A DNA stretch of 64,000 nt. It comes from Thuidium tamariscinum. Its lineage: Eukaryota; Streptophyta; Bryopsida; Hypnales; Thuidiaceae. Position 1 is the stretch's first letter; every line of letters begins with the position of its first letter. Shown here in pieces: positions 35,584 to 49,100 of this stretch. The stretch is from positions 11,526,053 to 11,590,052 of the forward strand of contig OX344750.2 of NCBI GenBank assembly GCA_947034885.2, read 5' to 3'. The notes below the pieces were generated by a model. The model worked only from the letters and a program-made list of their open reading frames with translations. It had not been told where the DNA came from and did no database searches. Position numbers and translations under genes: made by a program.

Positions 35584-38500
35584 TAATCATATCTTAGCTA
35601 AAATTTAATTTTTTCAAGGATTTTTTCCTATAGAGATTTAGCTCCTAAAATTTTTTAGTAGCAATGGAGCGAAATTTAGCCAGTTTTGTGAACGCTACTG
35701 CAAATGTGATTCACTACCAGTGGGGCTTCAATAATCTATGTATTCATGCCCGTCTCAAGTATATGAGGATAACAGTGTTGCTCTATACTTGGTACACTAA
35801 TGCATGACTGTGTGTATACAATCATAGACCTACTTTTATATATGAAGATATCAAAAATATTTGTTTTCATATTTGATATCTATTGAAAATGCTTATGCAA
35901 AAAAATCTAGAATAAGCCTACATATCAGATTTCTCATTCTGAAATTCAATAGATTTGAGAAATCCATGAGTGGAAATTCCACATGATTCACTTCAATTTC
36001 AACAACTTTGCAAATTGTTTGACATCTTTGTTGCATAGAATGTGAGGTCAAAAATATTATGGTGGTTTTGTAGCAAACTTTCCACACATGTTGACACAAT
36101 GTGGAGAAGACTTTGCATCCAAGAAAAGAAATCCTGCAATTGTAATAGTTTTGCAATTTGTTTTGTCCAAGTTTGGTCATGAATCTTTAGTTGTTTTATG
36201 CACCCACGAAGAAAGAAGATGGCATCATTTGCCTTGTACAAGTTCTTGGCACAAAAAGCAACAATACTTTACCGGATCTACGAGTTCATAAAAAGGTGGA
36301 TCTGGTACACAAACAAATCCTTCCCAAGAAGTAAAACATGTCCCATCAAATTCTCTTTTGCTCCGAAAGGCTGCAAAACAAAAAACCAGAAAAAATTCAT
36401 TTGTATACTTAAAATTTTGCTATTGATGCATTAGACCAAAATAGAAGGTGATGAAAATGTATTACACATTCTAATGTATTATAACACATCCACATAATCA
36501 ATTTGGTCCTCTCTACTTTACAAAGGTCAATCTTTCTTTTTTATTATGATTGATTTTTTGAAGGTTGACAAATGGTATGGCAAATTTCATTAGAATGGCA
36601 GTATTCCATGTGCCATTTTCAAACCACTCATTTTGAACTGTAAAAGTGACATCTACGATAGGTGTAGATTTCAAACATCTAGTATTAGTATGGATTGAAA
36701 AAATCTAGGATTGGTACACATTTCAAAATGCATGTCTAAATCATCTAGGAGAGGTAAAGATTTCAGATATCTAGGAATGGTATAGATTTCTAAAATCTAT
36801 AGTTGATTTACATTTTAAAGTGCATGGTCTAAACTATAAAAATGTCAAAGTAAAAAAAAATTTCCATTTTAATGAAATTCATTGTATCATCACGTGTAGG
36901 TCACTTTCCTAAATAACTCAAGAAAATTTGGAAAATGTTGAAGTTTTAAAAATTGTTTGTGAGAAAAAATAGAAAAAGGAACACAATTATCCAAGAATAG
37001 GAAGAATCAATCCAAAATTAGGTGTGTCCTTATAGAATGCTAAAAACAAAAAATTCCAATCAGCTTGTCGAATTGTCAAACTAAGAAAAATAAATGATTT
37101 TGGCCTAATTTGCCGAAACAAACCTACATGTACGGTAGTTGCAATATGATTTACTGCCATCATTGTGTTATCATTATTGCTACACTTTTTAAAAATATTC
37201 TCTTTTAAATATTTGTAAAATGAATTCAAATTGACAAGTGACAAGAGTTTTGTTAAGATTGGCATGAAAACAACTAAGGGAAAAAAGTTGAAAAAATTTG
37301 AAAAATTAAGGTATATTGAAGTAGAGTGAAAAACAATTAAAGATCAAAAAATACAAAGTGAAATGAATATCAAATCAACTATACTTTACTCAAGCAAATC
37401 AATAATACATTTTGATAAATATCATTAGGGGGGAGATTAGAGATTTTGAGGGCATTAGAAGACCATGAGTTTCCTTGAGTTCCCGGATTGTGAAAACACA
37501 CTACATCAATAATTTGATGTAGTTAAAAGATTGCTACATTTAAAAATAGTTTTTAAAAAAAATTAAAATTATTTTTTAATTATCATTGTTTTTTCAAAAT
37601 TGAATTTAAGAAAAAATTAGGTTTCTTAATATTTTTTTGAAATTTTTGAAAAAAATTCAAAATTCAACCATTATGGATTGATTTATTGTTTCTAGATAGT
37701 ACAAGGAACAAACAAGGGAACGGCCTTAATAGAGCCTTCCCTTGCCTTCGAATCTCTTTAATGATTTAAATAAGAATAGATGATGTAGACAAATCAATGT
37801 GTTGACTTAAGCTTCTAATTTTGAATCTCTTCTTTAAAATGTTACTTTGAAAATTAGGTCTTAATTCACTTCCAAATGATCATGCCAGTGTATTATGGTA
37901 ACCATAAGGTTGATTTAAGCTAGAGCACAAAGAAAGAGCAACTCCAAGGTCTTATAATAAAAGCTTCCTCTTGAATAAAATAGAATTCTAGTGACTTGAA
38001 ATTTAGCCCACTACTAGCAATGAGTCCACCTTTAGTAAATTCAACATTGCCAATCTCTTCCATTCTTCATCAACATTTCTTTTTGTTACTTTACTCAATT
38101 TTCTAATGCCATTCTATCTTCAATAATGTACCTACATTCTACCCTTTCAACTTAAAAAATCCACAAACATTGATACTTTTTATTATAGAATAAGAGAGGT
38201 ATTAAAGATGGCTCTTGTATTGCCATTTATACTTTGATTTTGATTTTCTACTGCATGAAAGCTTTTGCATTTGGTTTTTGAAAGCATATATTATGGAACT
38301 CAAGTTGTAATGATTGAATTTTATATGGTTGTATATTCTTGTGATTGAATAAAAAAGACATTTGAAATTTATTTTTTGAATGTTTTCAAGGAATATAATG
38401 TTCCTTTTCATCTAATTTAAAAGAACTACTTGCAATTATATATTTGTATTTAAATTATAAATTTCCTTAAAACTAAAATAGGAGACATTTTGTAAAATTA

Positions 38501-39220
38501 CAAAAAAAAATCTATCATAAAAAAATCCATAATAGATGTAAAATGCATAAGAATTCTTTTATATACGAGAAAATGGAATCTTGTGTAAACAATTCATAAT
38601 GGATAATTGGATATTGAAATTGTGAAAAATTAAGCTACACCAATTATAAATAACAATTAAAGAAGAATTGAATTTGGGAAAAAATTTCAAATAATATTTT
38701 TAATCAAGGACATTGATTTGCAACACCACATCATTTGAAAGAGGATTAAAAACAATGTGATATTTATGATTTGATGTATAAGAAAGTATATTAGAACAAA
38801 TGTATTCTTCAAAACAATTGTAAGAGTTTGCGATCAAATGCAAATATGTACAATGGAATTAAATCCCTTTAGCAACTAGAAAATTGAAAATGATTGCTAG
38901 AAATTAGTGTGTCTATAGAAGTTGTAGTTTGATAGGTATGTTATGAGGCGTGGATGAAGGATCAATTCTAGATGGAGGCAACATAAATTTGGTATAAAGC
39001 TTTGAAGAGGTTGTTTGTGGTCAAAAGGCATTACTTAGGATTTTGTAGGGCAATGACTACCATTCAAGGCATTAGCTAGAAAATGCAAGGGCAATGACTA
39101 ATGTAGAATCACTAATTGTAAAAACAAAGATCCAAAAAAGTCAATTGAATTTCATCCTACACATTTGACTGCTTCATTCAAAGATCCATTCCATTGAATG
39201 TTTGTATGCACATAGGTTGC
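35584..39220. other. AT-rich spacer with scattered repeats
   Basis: No gene seen. Open frames near 35893-36434 are short and without motifs. Contains one TGGCAAATTTC element (next entry). Otherwise low-complexity A/T-rich sequence. Confidence 0.4.
36578..36884. mobile_element. MITE of the TGGYMAATTT family, worn copy
   Basis: The left end TGGCAAATTTCATTAGAATGG matches the copy at 44510. The right end (CCATTTTAATGAAATTC) is the inverted counterpart, with the last few bases diverged. The inside shares repeated GGTATAGATTTC-like and ATCTAGGA motifs with the other copy. The right boundary is approximate and no target duplication is clear. Confidence 0.65.
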
Positions 39221-39223
39221 ATA

Positions 39224-39449
39224 CACTAGAAGAAAAGCTCTGAAATCTGCGTTTGTTTCAACACAACGCGTCAAGTGAATTGTGTTGAAACAAACGCAGA
39301 AAACGCAGTGAAAAAGTGGGAAAACGCAGAAAAATGCATTTTTCTGCGTTTTCCCACTTTTTCACTGCGTTTTCTGCGTTTGTTTCAACACAATTCACTT
39401 GACGCGTTGTGTTGAAACAAACGCAGATTTCAGAGTTTTTCTTCTAGTG
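39224..39449. mobile_element. CACTA-type foldback MITE, near-perfect palindrome
   Basis: A 226-bp palindrome centred between 39336 and 39337 (TGCA). Its arms of 113 bp match almost completely; one mismatch was seen near the ends. It begins CACTAGAAGAAAA and ends with the complement. The 3-bp flank ATA occurs on both sides (39221-39223 and 39450-39452), as expected of CACTA elements. The arms contain a second-order inverted repeat, GTTTGTTTCAACACAA and its complement, so each arm can fold on itself too. Confidence 0.9.
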
Positions 39450-39616
39450 ATAAGTTGCATTTCATTTTATAGGTCATTGGATTTGTATGCACATAAGTTG
39501 CATGCTACAATGTGTCCATATTCATATCATGGTCTTTGCAAACTCTTATAAGGGTTCTTTCAAACCTATTCCAATATTCTTAATGTCATACAAATCCTCA
39601 AATAGATCGAGACATT

Positions 39617-39823
39617 CACTAGAAGAAAACTGCGTTGAATTCCATAAAAACGCGTCAGGTTGTTTGTGTTGAGTTCCCTGTTCAAAACGCAGTGGAAACG
39701 CAAAAAAACGCAGTTTTCTGCATTTTCCTGTGTTTCTTGTGTTTCCATTGCATTTTGAACAAGGAACTCAACACAAACAACCTAATGCGTTTTTATGGAA
39801 TTCAACGCAGTTTTCTTCTAGTG
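39617..39823. mobile_element. Second CACTA-type foldback MITE
   Basis: A 207-bp inverted repeat with the same outer ends, CACTAGAAGAAAA and its complement, and flanked by ATT at 39614-39616 and 39824-39826. The arms differ from the first element (GCGTTGAATTCCATAAAAACGC type) and carry more mismatches near the centre. It lies 167 bp from the first and is an independent insertion, since the target triplets differ. Confidence 0.9.
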
Positions 39824-39826
39824 ATT

Positions 39827-42800
39827 GTTGCCGTAGCTCTAATACATGTGCAACCCTCTTGGATTTGATTCCTTGCAAAGAGGATCAGTGTGTTGTTAGT
39901 TGTAATGTTCAACCGTTCAAGGTATTATAACCTCAAAAAATTAAAAGCAAAAAATGAGCGGAAGGAAGTAAATTGTTAAAAAATGGAATCAAGTAAAGTA
40001 TTGGTAACATTTCATTCATTGAAAGTTCACAATAACAATGAAAAGAAGCTTGCTTTAATTTGCAAGAGCTCCTCTATAAACATTCAATACAACATTCTCT
40101 TATAATATTTGTACAGACATGATACAAGACTCCATCTCAAGCAAATAACCATTTGCATTACTTATGAACCCATTGTGCCACAATAAAAAATCCATGTTTT
40201 AAGTGACACATTTTAGGTAACATTCAATGTAACAACACAAGTTTTTGCGTCATTAATGATGTCCACCATAACATTGGGTGGAGCCTCAATAGCAAGAAGG
40301 CTAAGTTTCTCTCTTGCTCGAGCAGAGGTGGAGTTTCTTAACCATGCATGTAGCTCACACAAGCCTCTATTGTTTCTTACGCAACACAAGAAAAAATGCT
40401 TTGTAAAGTCAAGAAACTTGACCTAAAGATAAAATGTGAGGTAAAGCAGCTCCCCATCATCTAAAAAGTCTACTTATTGATCTAGGGATTTGAAATAATG
40501 GTACATGTTTCAATCCATAGGAATTAGATTCCTATCATCAAGTATCAACCTTTACAATTTTGGTTCATCTAATCTAGTAGACTTTCCAAACCCAAATTGA
40601 ATTCTTTTATTTCTTAAAAGAAAACAAAAATTAGTCTTTGCACCTACTCCTTGAATGAATTCAAACTTCCAATCCTCAAACTTGCATAAATTCCATTTTC
40701 CATCACCCACACGTCTCCTAAAAAGACATATACATTTAGCTTTGAATTGAAAACACTACATAATTACCAATTTGGTCAAAAACTACTCTAGGTGGGGGTT
40801 GTTTGGAGCTATAATATAATCTTCATGATGTAGAGAACTTTTGGGATGTATAACTTAGCTACAATGGTGATCCCATTTGCAAGCCATTTGGAATCTCCAG
40901 CAAGTAGTACTCAACGCTCCTCTGAGGCTAGAGTAGCCTACTCAAATCCAAGACCACAGGGTGCACTGGTGCAATGAGTGGCTATGCTTGAAGATTTAAG
41001 CTTATGCCTTTGCCGCTTGCATGCAAATTTTGCAAAAATTTCAAATTTGGAACAGTGATATTTGACAAAAAAAAAAAGGATGCACTGATATATATTTCTA
41101 AAGCATGGGCCATTGAGTTGATGACAAAGAGTAGTGCATAGTGCGTTGAGTTAATGCATTGGCACAATGCACTACCAAAAGACCAAAAGCTTTGGTGGCG
41201 GGCACTTATTATGCCCATCAAAAAAGTCTACAACAATTAATTCAAATGCTAATATCTTACAATCTACAAGGTGAAAATTTGTGAAATTTTTTCCACATCT
41301 TTTCAAATCAATTTACTAAGAGATCCTATGGTTGGATGTATTCAAAAATATTTTTATTTTAAATTTTGACACTTTTTCTAAAAATGGCAATTTTGGAGCA
41401 TTTTTGGCAAAAACATACTCAAGGAACTTTAGCAGTTAGTATAATGTGTGACATTGGTCCCACTTCTTTGCTTCTTTGAGGTTTAATTCTATCCAAAAGG
41501 ATTATATTATTTTATAATCTCAATTCTATATCTTTGTAGAGCTATTTTTCCTTGATGTAATGACGGACAATATTAATGATGCAAAAACAAATGTTGCTAC
41601 ATTGAATGTCACCTAAAATCCATCACCTAAAACATGAGTTTCTTACAATGTGCATGGTGATAAAAATGTATCAACAATTGCAAATGAATTGCAAATCTCT
41701 AATGAGCACTTACTCAACTATTGAGTTAACCCCTAAAGCCTTGAGTTGCGTTTTTTGGCAATATAAATTTTTTGGGCAGCTCACTAGGAATGGAGTTTTT
41801 AATTTTTTTCTTTGAAATTTTTACACAATATGTGCCTAAGGAGTAGCTTTAAGGCCCAACAATTTTCATAACTTTTGACTTTGTAGTTAAAAAGTTATGG
41901 CATAATATGTTGTTTTATTTACTCAGAGGGCAGCTTGGGAAGCTGAAAAAACTTCTTTAAAAAAACTTTTTTTTCAAAATTAAAATTTCAAATTGATTTT
42001 TTAGATTTTTACAAAAATGGGAAGCTTTGTTTCATTCCATTTGGATTAAGGAGTCAAAAGTTATGAGGAATTTTAGTTTGCATGTAGGTGTAGTTTTCAA
42101 AGATTCCACACCTACCCGCAAACTAACTAAAATGTTTTTTGGATATTTTTGAAGAATAAGGAATCTCATTACAATCAAGTTAATCATCTTCAATAAAAAT
42201 TTCAAGTCAATTGTCTTCATGCCCCTAAAGTCACAATTGATGACAATTCCACTACTCTAATTGTAACGCCAATTCACCAAGTAGGACGGGTGTTTCTTGC
42301 AATCATCTAGGGGGCAATATTTCCAACCAAGGTTAGGACAAATTTCCAACCAAACCTTAGAATACATATTTTGGGTCTTTTTCGAGGTTGAGACTAATAA
42401 GGTTATAATACATGCTCTAAATTAGTGAGCAAGAAAATAAGAAGTAGTCGGAGTACAATAATAAATTGTGGATGATCAAAATTTGAAGACACTAAACATT
42501 AGTTGTTGGTCAAGAGTCTTTTCTGGCTCTCAAAATTCATAGTAATTTCAATTTTAGAAGAAAAATTGTGAAAATTTTGCAATCTTCGTACTTTCTATCT
42601 TTCTATGTGTGAAAAATTTCCACCACCTCATATTGAGCACAATTTGCTCCCATACTACTTATTAATAAATGATCAATTATTTGTGCCTCAACCTTAAATA
42701 GTGAAATTAGGTTGCCCTTCACTAATTTCTTGACATTTGTTTCCACACTATTTGAATATTTATTGATTCAATTCAAGAATACATGCATTTCTTTGGATTA

Positions 42801-44500
42801 GTTATTGATGTAGTTGAAACTCATAAACCTCCATCTGTACAAATGGAAATAATTGTAAATATATTTGTTGATTTTGATGGCTTGTAGAATAATTTTCTTG
42901 AAGTGGAGCAACCTAGTTGTATAATTTCAGTATTTACTGTAGGGAAGAGAAGATGGTTGCAAGATTCCGAATTGTCCGGTTCTATTGGATTCAGTTATAC
43001 TAGTTCCATGACTATAATTGTGAGTAATTTGGAAGTTTAATCCATTAAGAACTGGTTGACCACTTTTTGATCAATTTCATGACTTTTTCTCTTGTGCAAT
43101 CCGTAGAACATTTGATTTCAAAAAACTTAGAGAAGAGCTCATTGAAAGTGTCTTCATACGCTTCTAACAAAACCAATTTCAAAAGAATGTGTGGAAAAAT
43201 GAATGAGTTGTGCTTGTCCAAACTTGAAATGGCCTAGCCTTTTATATTGGAATTTTCAATGAGAAATGCATATTTAATATAAAGGACAACTATATATATG
43301 TGGGAAGGAATTATTCCAAAGGTTTTTGGTCAATTTCCAAACCATATATTCAAATTTACACCCAATTGTAGCAAACCCTATTTTGCACTAGTGTTGAAGG
43401 GTGTTTACAACACATCAATTTTTGAAGAATAATTATAAATATGTGAACCATTAGATCACTTTCATTTTTTGTGTGGTTCAAGGACCTATTCTATGGAACT
43501 TATTTATTCAATCTGATCTTAATTAACATCTTTTGAGAGGAGATAAAATGGTGTTTTTTTAGAATTGTATACAAAAACTATGACCACCCCCCGAATCGAC
43601 CACATACATTAATGACTTAATTTGAAAGAGGTGTTGCACTTATCCATGTTGCTTGCACTTCCTGTATTAGAAGAAATATACAATATCAAATCATATTATC
43701 TAATTTGTTGAGAATCTTAATAAAAATTCACTATCATACATTATATAATCCAAAATTTTATAATTTCCTAAGAGACAATTTCTGTGAAATGCCAAAATTG
43801 TCTACTTTTGAACTTCAAATGATTTATAATTGCACCATAAAGATAGAATTTTATAAGGACAATATGTAAAATTTTTTTAATGACTATTGGATTTGTTCTT
43901 CAAGGTTATCACAAATCTTATATAGTTTCACATTTGGGAGAGGGTGGACACAACTCTTTCCAAAATTTGAAGTTTACATTGTGAGAGGCAAAGATATACA
44001 TGGGTAAGGGGTAGAGGGAACTAGGCTAAAGCAAGTAGGGAGCAAGGAAGGCTTGAGGTACTCAAGTTATAGGGAGAGAAGAGAGAGGAGCAAAGAGGCT
44101 TGCATTGAACATCTTTAATCAAATTCTAAGTTGATAGTTCTTGGTATAATTTTAAAATTTCAACCTATAAGTTACAGAGTTTAGTGTTAAAACTTAGTAT
44201 GAAATCTATTATTAAACTATTAAACTTGTGCTAACTTGTGTAAATTTGCATTAAAAAATGACAACACTTAGCATTTATCACTTGAAATGTTTGATCTTTT
44301 GAAGAAAAAAATCAACAAGCCTTGGGCATGCACAAAGGAACACATATTTTCAGTAACTTAGTTCAAAAATTCTACTGAAAGGCATAGAAAGAAAAGTGAA
44401 TTAGGCAGTTTGCTTCTGTGTAGGGACCACTCAAGCTCTTTGTCTAGTGATGGACAAAACACATTTCTACTCTATGTACAAAACAAATCTTGTACACAAT
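39827..44500. repeat. AT-rich spacer with long inverted relative of the 8-11 kb repeats
   Basis: No gene recognised. The minus strand from about 42305 leftwards begins GATGATTGCAAGAAACACCC, an end of the large-element family. It then runs colinear with the repeats at 9-11.3 kb and 8.5-8.7 kb as far as about 41240. The other end of this copy could not be found. The remaining sequence is AT-rich and non-coding. Confidence 0.5.
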
Positions 44501-44509
44501 GTGTAAATA

Positions 44510-44820
44510 TGGCAAATTTCATTAGAATGGCAATATTCCATATGCCATTTTTAGACTATGCAATCTAAACTATTAAAATGAAATCAAGGACTAGTATAGA
44601 TTTCAAACACCTAGGCCAAATAAAGATTTCAAAATTTATGACAATTACAAATTTCATTCCATGCGGTCTAAGCATCTAGGAAAGGTCTAGATTTGACACA
44701 TCTATGAGAGGTTTAGATTTCCAAAATCTATAACTAGTATAAATTTCAGACTGCAATCTAAACTGTAATATGTGCCAAAGTTGCATCTGACTATTTATGC
44801 CATTTTAATGAAATTCACCA
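44510..44820. mobile_element. MITE of the TGGYMAATTT family
   Basis: A 311-bp element with left end TGGCAAATTTCATTAGAATGG and right end the complement of TGGTGAATTTCATTAAAATGG. TA lies immediately outside both ends. Its inside has tandem worn copies of a TAGATTTC-containing motif. It lies upstream of the 3' end region of the KNOX gene. Confidence 0.8.
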
Positions 44821-44939
44821 TAAGTGCAGTAAAAGAAAATGAAAACCAGTTTTCTTTATCCCTTAGCCACTCAAGGCTGATGCAACTTATTACCATATTT
44901 GATTTCAAGATTTAAGTTCCAACATCTGAGACGGACACA

Positions 44940-46143
44940 GAATTTGAAGAAATGCCATCTGAGCAGGCATATGAACTCCGTTGACAAGTGACAAACATAT
45001 ATTTTCACCTGTAAACATTCTAAGGTAATCCTAATCATAGTTTCATTACACAGTGCTGTTTAGTAATCATTTCAGAGCATATTGAAGTCTGAAAAATCCT
45101 CAATTACCTCTCCAGCTGTTAGTGCTCTCATTAGTATCAGAATCAGAATAAACCCAGATTTAACCTAGAATTGAACAAATGGCTCTCTGTCAGCATGATT
45201 CCTGAAAAATCCTGAACATTACAAGTCAAAATTTATTCAGCATGGGTCACCTTGAGCATCTGCATCCCACAAGCTCAAGTCCTATTAACTATCATTTTGT
45301 GGTATATCACAGCTTGTGGCAGCAGTTGCATGGTTTGACATCATCACTTCCCCATCCTGGATCTCATGATATGAAAGTAATGCCAAATTTTAAGCCTAAA
45401 CAGGAATGTTTTGTGAGTATATCCAGTGTCAAAACTGACTGAAGGATATCTACTGTCTGCTCACTGAAGCCTGGGCATTAAAGGAGAGATACTAATGGCT
45501 CTTAGACCACCTTCAAATTCACCTTCAATAATTCTACTCTTTTCTTCTTTTTTTGAAACAAATGAAACGAAATTTCATTGCCAGGAAAGCAAACAAAACA
45601 ACCAGCCACAGGTGGCCTAGCATGCAAGCATATTCTACTCTTTCTAATCTTGCAAAAGGGCGTTGATGCTCATTAGGAGCACTTTCTCACTGCGCTGAAA
45701 AGACCATGTGCTAATGAGCAACTTCTCAATAGCTTAAGTCTACACTAATCCTTGGTCCCCAATAGACAGTTGATATACTTCAAGCCGATCTTCGCCCCAG
45801 CAAGGATCTTGCAAGTTTACCAGCTGCATTCATCAAGTGAACAAGTTAGTTAAATCCTACTTGTCAGGGGTTACGTTGAGTTGAAGCTCACTTTGAAATC
45901 CTAAAATATAAAGAAAAAGAAACCCAAACCCATAATATACAGTGTTTTCTTTGGGGCAGAAGTATAATGGTGTGGTAACAGATCTTAGCAAAACCTTGCA
46001 AACAACAGCCTCAGGGTGCATGAGTAAAGAGGACATTTGTAATGTGTAGAAACTATGATTCACTGATTACTAAAGTTCAAGAAGTTATTGGGTACTGAGT
46101 ACTGACACTTAAGAAGATGATTTTTCTTGGAATCTATTGTTAG
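44940..46143 (-). other. 3' flank of the KNOX gene
   Basis: Moderate GC, no open frame with recognisable protein. A strong donor overlaps the KNOX stop codon (AGAG/GTAACT at 46146), so a 3' untranslated exon may lie here. A repeat of about 90 bp at 45550-45640 (AAATGAAACGAAATTTCATT, then AGGTGGCCTAGCATGCAAG) has a second copy at 62870-62950. Confidence 0.4.
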
Positions 46144-49100
46144 TTACCTCTTTCGTACTCTAAGCTTTGAATCAACGTGGGATGACATGGGGTTGCTATG
46201 CCAATTTCGCTTCCGTTGATTTATGAACCAATTGTTGACTTGCTTCAGCTCCAATCCCGTCTGCTGTATTAAGTGTTCTTTCTCATCCTCCTGATAACAT
46301 GCAATGTTCCACGGGACAGTATGTTTAGCATTGATCCGATGCATTTTACATATGTATCGAGAGAGACCTTAGAGTAGCTAGCTAAAAGTGTGTTTCTTAA
46401 AATCAATTTGCTAATTGCTCAAAAAGCAGAATTTAAATGCTCCGGTAAGTATTTGAAACAGTATGATTCAATGACATGGCTCACTCTTTCAAAATCAAGT
46501 TGATACCCTCGCATACCGAAGCACGATCATTCAGTTTTTGTGAGTATGAAGCGGACTGCACAACTAAGAATCAAACGCTAAACAATCTGGTTGGATGGAA
46601 GTGAAGCTGTTTAAGGAGGTGAAAGGATGTACCGTTGGGTAAGGCCACTTAGAGTGTGCGTGCCACCAAGCTTTGAGAACAGTTGTGGTGCCTTCAGGAA
46701 GTTTCCCAGCACGCCGTTTGCGCAAAATTTCCTCTCGAACATCCTCAATTTTGGATTTGTAGCCCTGGGGATACCCAAGTTATTAAATCTCAAGGAGCTA
46801 GCGAGAAGAAAAGTAAGCGATAATTTCTAAGGAGAGCTAAGCATGATCAATTGCAGGAGGTCGCTGCGTGTAGCTGGCTATGGCAGCTGAAAACTAAAAA
46901 AATGTAATCTGATTGCTAATTTATTGACTGGATGTAACTTTATCAAGTATTGACTCAATTCTGCGTCAAACACATTTAATTGTTCTATCTTTGCCATAGA
47001 AAATGAAGTGCTACGTATTCATATGATCTTACGAAGTGCCTCTCTGAGTGATCTTGAGAGACTTGAGAGATCTTCAGAAGGTGAAATAATCTAGACCAGA
47101 AGAATTCGTCCGAAAATTTAAGTACAGGAAAAAATGCAAAATTTTTGTCAAAATTTAATTACAGCTTGCCTGCTTAAGTTCATGCTTGAGTTCCTGGCGC
47201 ACGCGCTCCATGAGAGTTCGCTCTGTTTCCGTCGGCACGAGGGGTCCATATCCTCCACTGTCATGGTAGTCCATATTATGGTCGTATGCGCCGTAGTCAC
47301 TATCATACTCTTCGTCTTCATCAGACATAGTTGCTCCGAAGCCTTCTTGTGGAGTGGCTCCTAATAGATTCGTCCGGACATACAATTATTTGAACTGTTA
47401 TTGCTGAATTTTGAAGAATTCTTTGAACATGAAGGCCGCGTCAAAAGAACACAGATACCTTCAGCACTTACACCACGTGACCTTACTCAGCTTTTCATTT
47501 GATGCACTAAGGGAAGAAGAGAAGAAGAGTGTTAATTTCAAAAAAGTATCCAATATCCACTCCTTTGTGCACAATTGATGGTATTATGTTGGGGATTCTT
47601 GCTTAAACGTTTTGGTTACTTTAGAATCAAATGTCAATTTCAAAAAAACTCACAGTATTTCATACCTTGAAGGTGCTTAAAATTATATTTAAATAATTAT
47701 AATAAGAAACTTAATTTTGATTGTTCTAAAATTTAAAGCCATAATTTTCCAGATAGCCGACCAGTATATTTATTAATTTTGTCAAGCCAAAGATGACGTG
47801 TTTACCAGTGAGAGCATGAAGAGCCTGTTCCAACTCCCAGCATGACATCATTGCCTCCGTGACGTCTGTGAACACGTGATGCTGCAAGAGATCCTTGAAT
47901 GCAGCCAGGATCATAGTGTAATCAGTCTGCAGATAGTCAAAAGAAAGCCCGGTCGAATTCGTTAAAATAGTGAAATTTCAAGAGGTTGGAAATTTCCACT
48001 AGTTCCATGTAGGCAAGCGTCTGGAATATCATATCTGTATCAGTCCTAGTTTTTTGAGCTCTGAGCCACTTGAATGTCACAATTTGGTCAGTGGCTCTGA
48101 AACACGCCGATTTGACAAACCTGACTATGAGCTGAAAACATTGAGATTAACTATCGGTTCTAGTTTTCATGGAGGATAAATTTTACGGAGTATTACGAGA
48201 ATCTATAATCCAATTACAAAAATCAAAAACAAGAAAAGAAAAATCGTCAGAGAAGCTACATCTCATTACCAATGGCGTTAATCCCCTTCAAATTCTAACT
48301 GAGTTTAAACTGGTGGGAATATCTTGACATTTGGAGCAAAAAGGTCACTTAGTAAATTTACCACGCAGCGGTCTAGATCCAATTGCTCGTCTTCAGTGAT
48401 ACCGGTATCGACAAATTGGTCGTGCAACAACTTGTATTTCTCAATGACTATCGGGGCCTGAGACAATTGGGTTTCGATGTTAGGAAGCAAATCTGTAGGA
48501 GTTCCAACACGGAGACAATCCGCGTGATTGGCGAGCATTTCTTCATAGAGGGGATGATTTACAATCATACAGCGTTTCCTGATATCCTCCCACTCCGCGT
48601 TGCGCCTCGCACCGTGACGGTCCCAATCACCCTGCAGTCATACCAAATAGCAAATTTTTTGTCTGATAATTCTAGAGCAGATACTGAATATGTTTCTTTT
48701 TATAGTTTAAGTTATGCACAAGCACGATCGATAACCTCGACTTGAGAATATAAGATTGTACAGATCAATGAAATTTGATCGGTGAGACAGGAAAAGTGTA
48801 CATGCAAGCTCAAGAACCCACCCTGCCGTAGTCTCCAGGATATCGTTGTCCACCCGCCGAGGGGTTTAACTCCAGGACCCTCTGGGAATCCCTTCCGTGT
48901 GCTGCTGCTAGATTAAGCTCTGTGGCCATCCGAGTCTGCTGCTGATCAACATCGAATTTGTCATCCTTGCCATCCCCAAATTCCCCTGGTCGATGCTGTG
49001 AAGCATGAGTGCCAGTGACGTGCCAGTGGGAATACGTACCCTGATTTAGAAATGACGTTGCATTAGTACAACCAGCAGGGATTTGTGTGCTACATATGCA

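Noticed and set aside
7961-42305. A 34-kb element bounded by GGGTGATTCGC and GCAATCATC
   Set aside because: It would enclose a host permease gene and a complete, separately flanked transposon, and the left end matches poorly.
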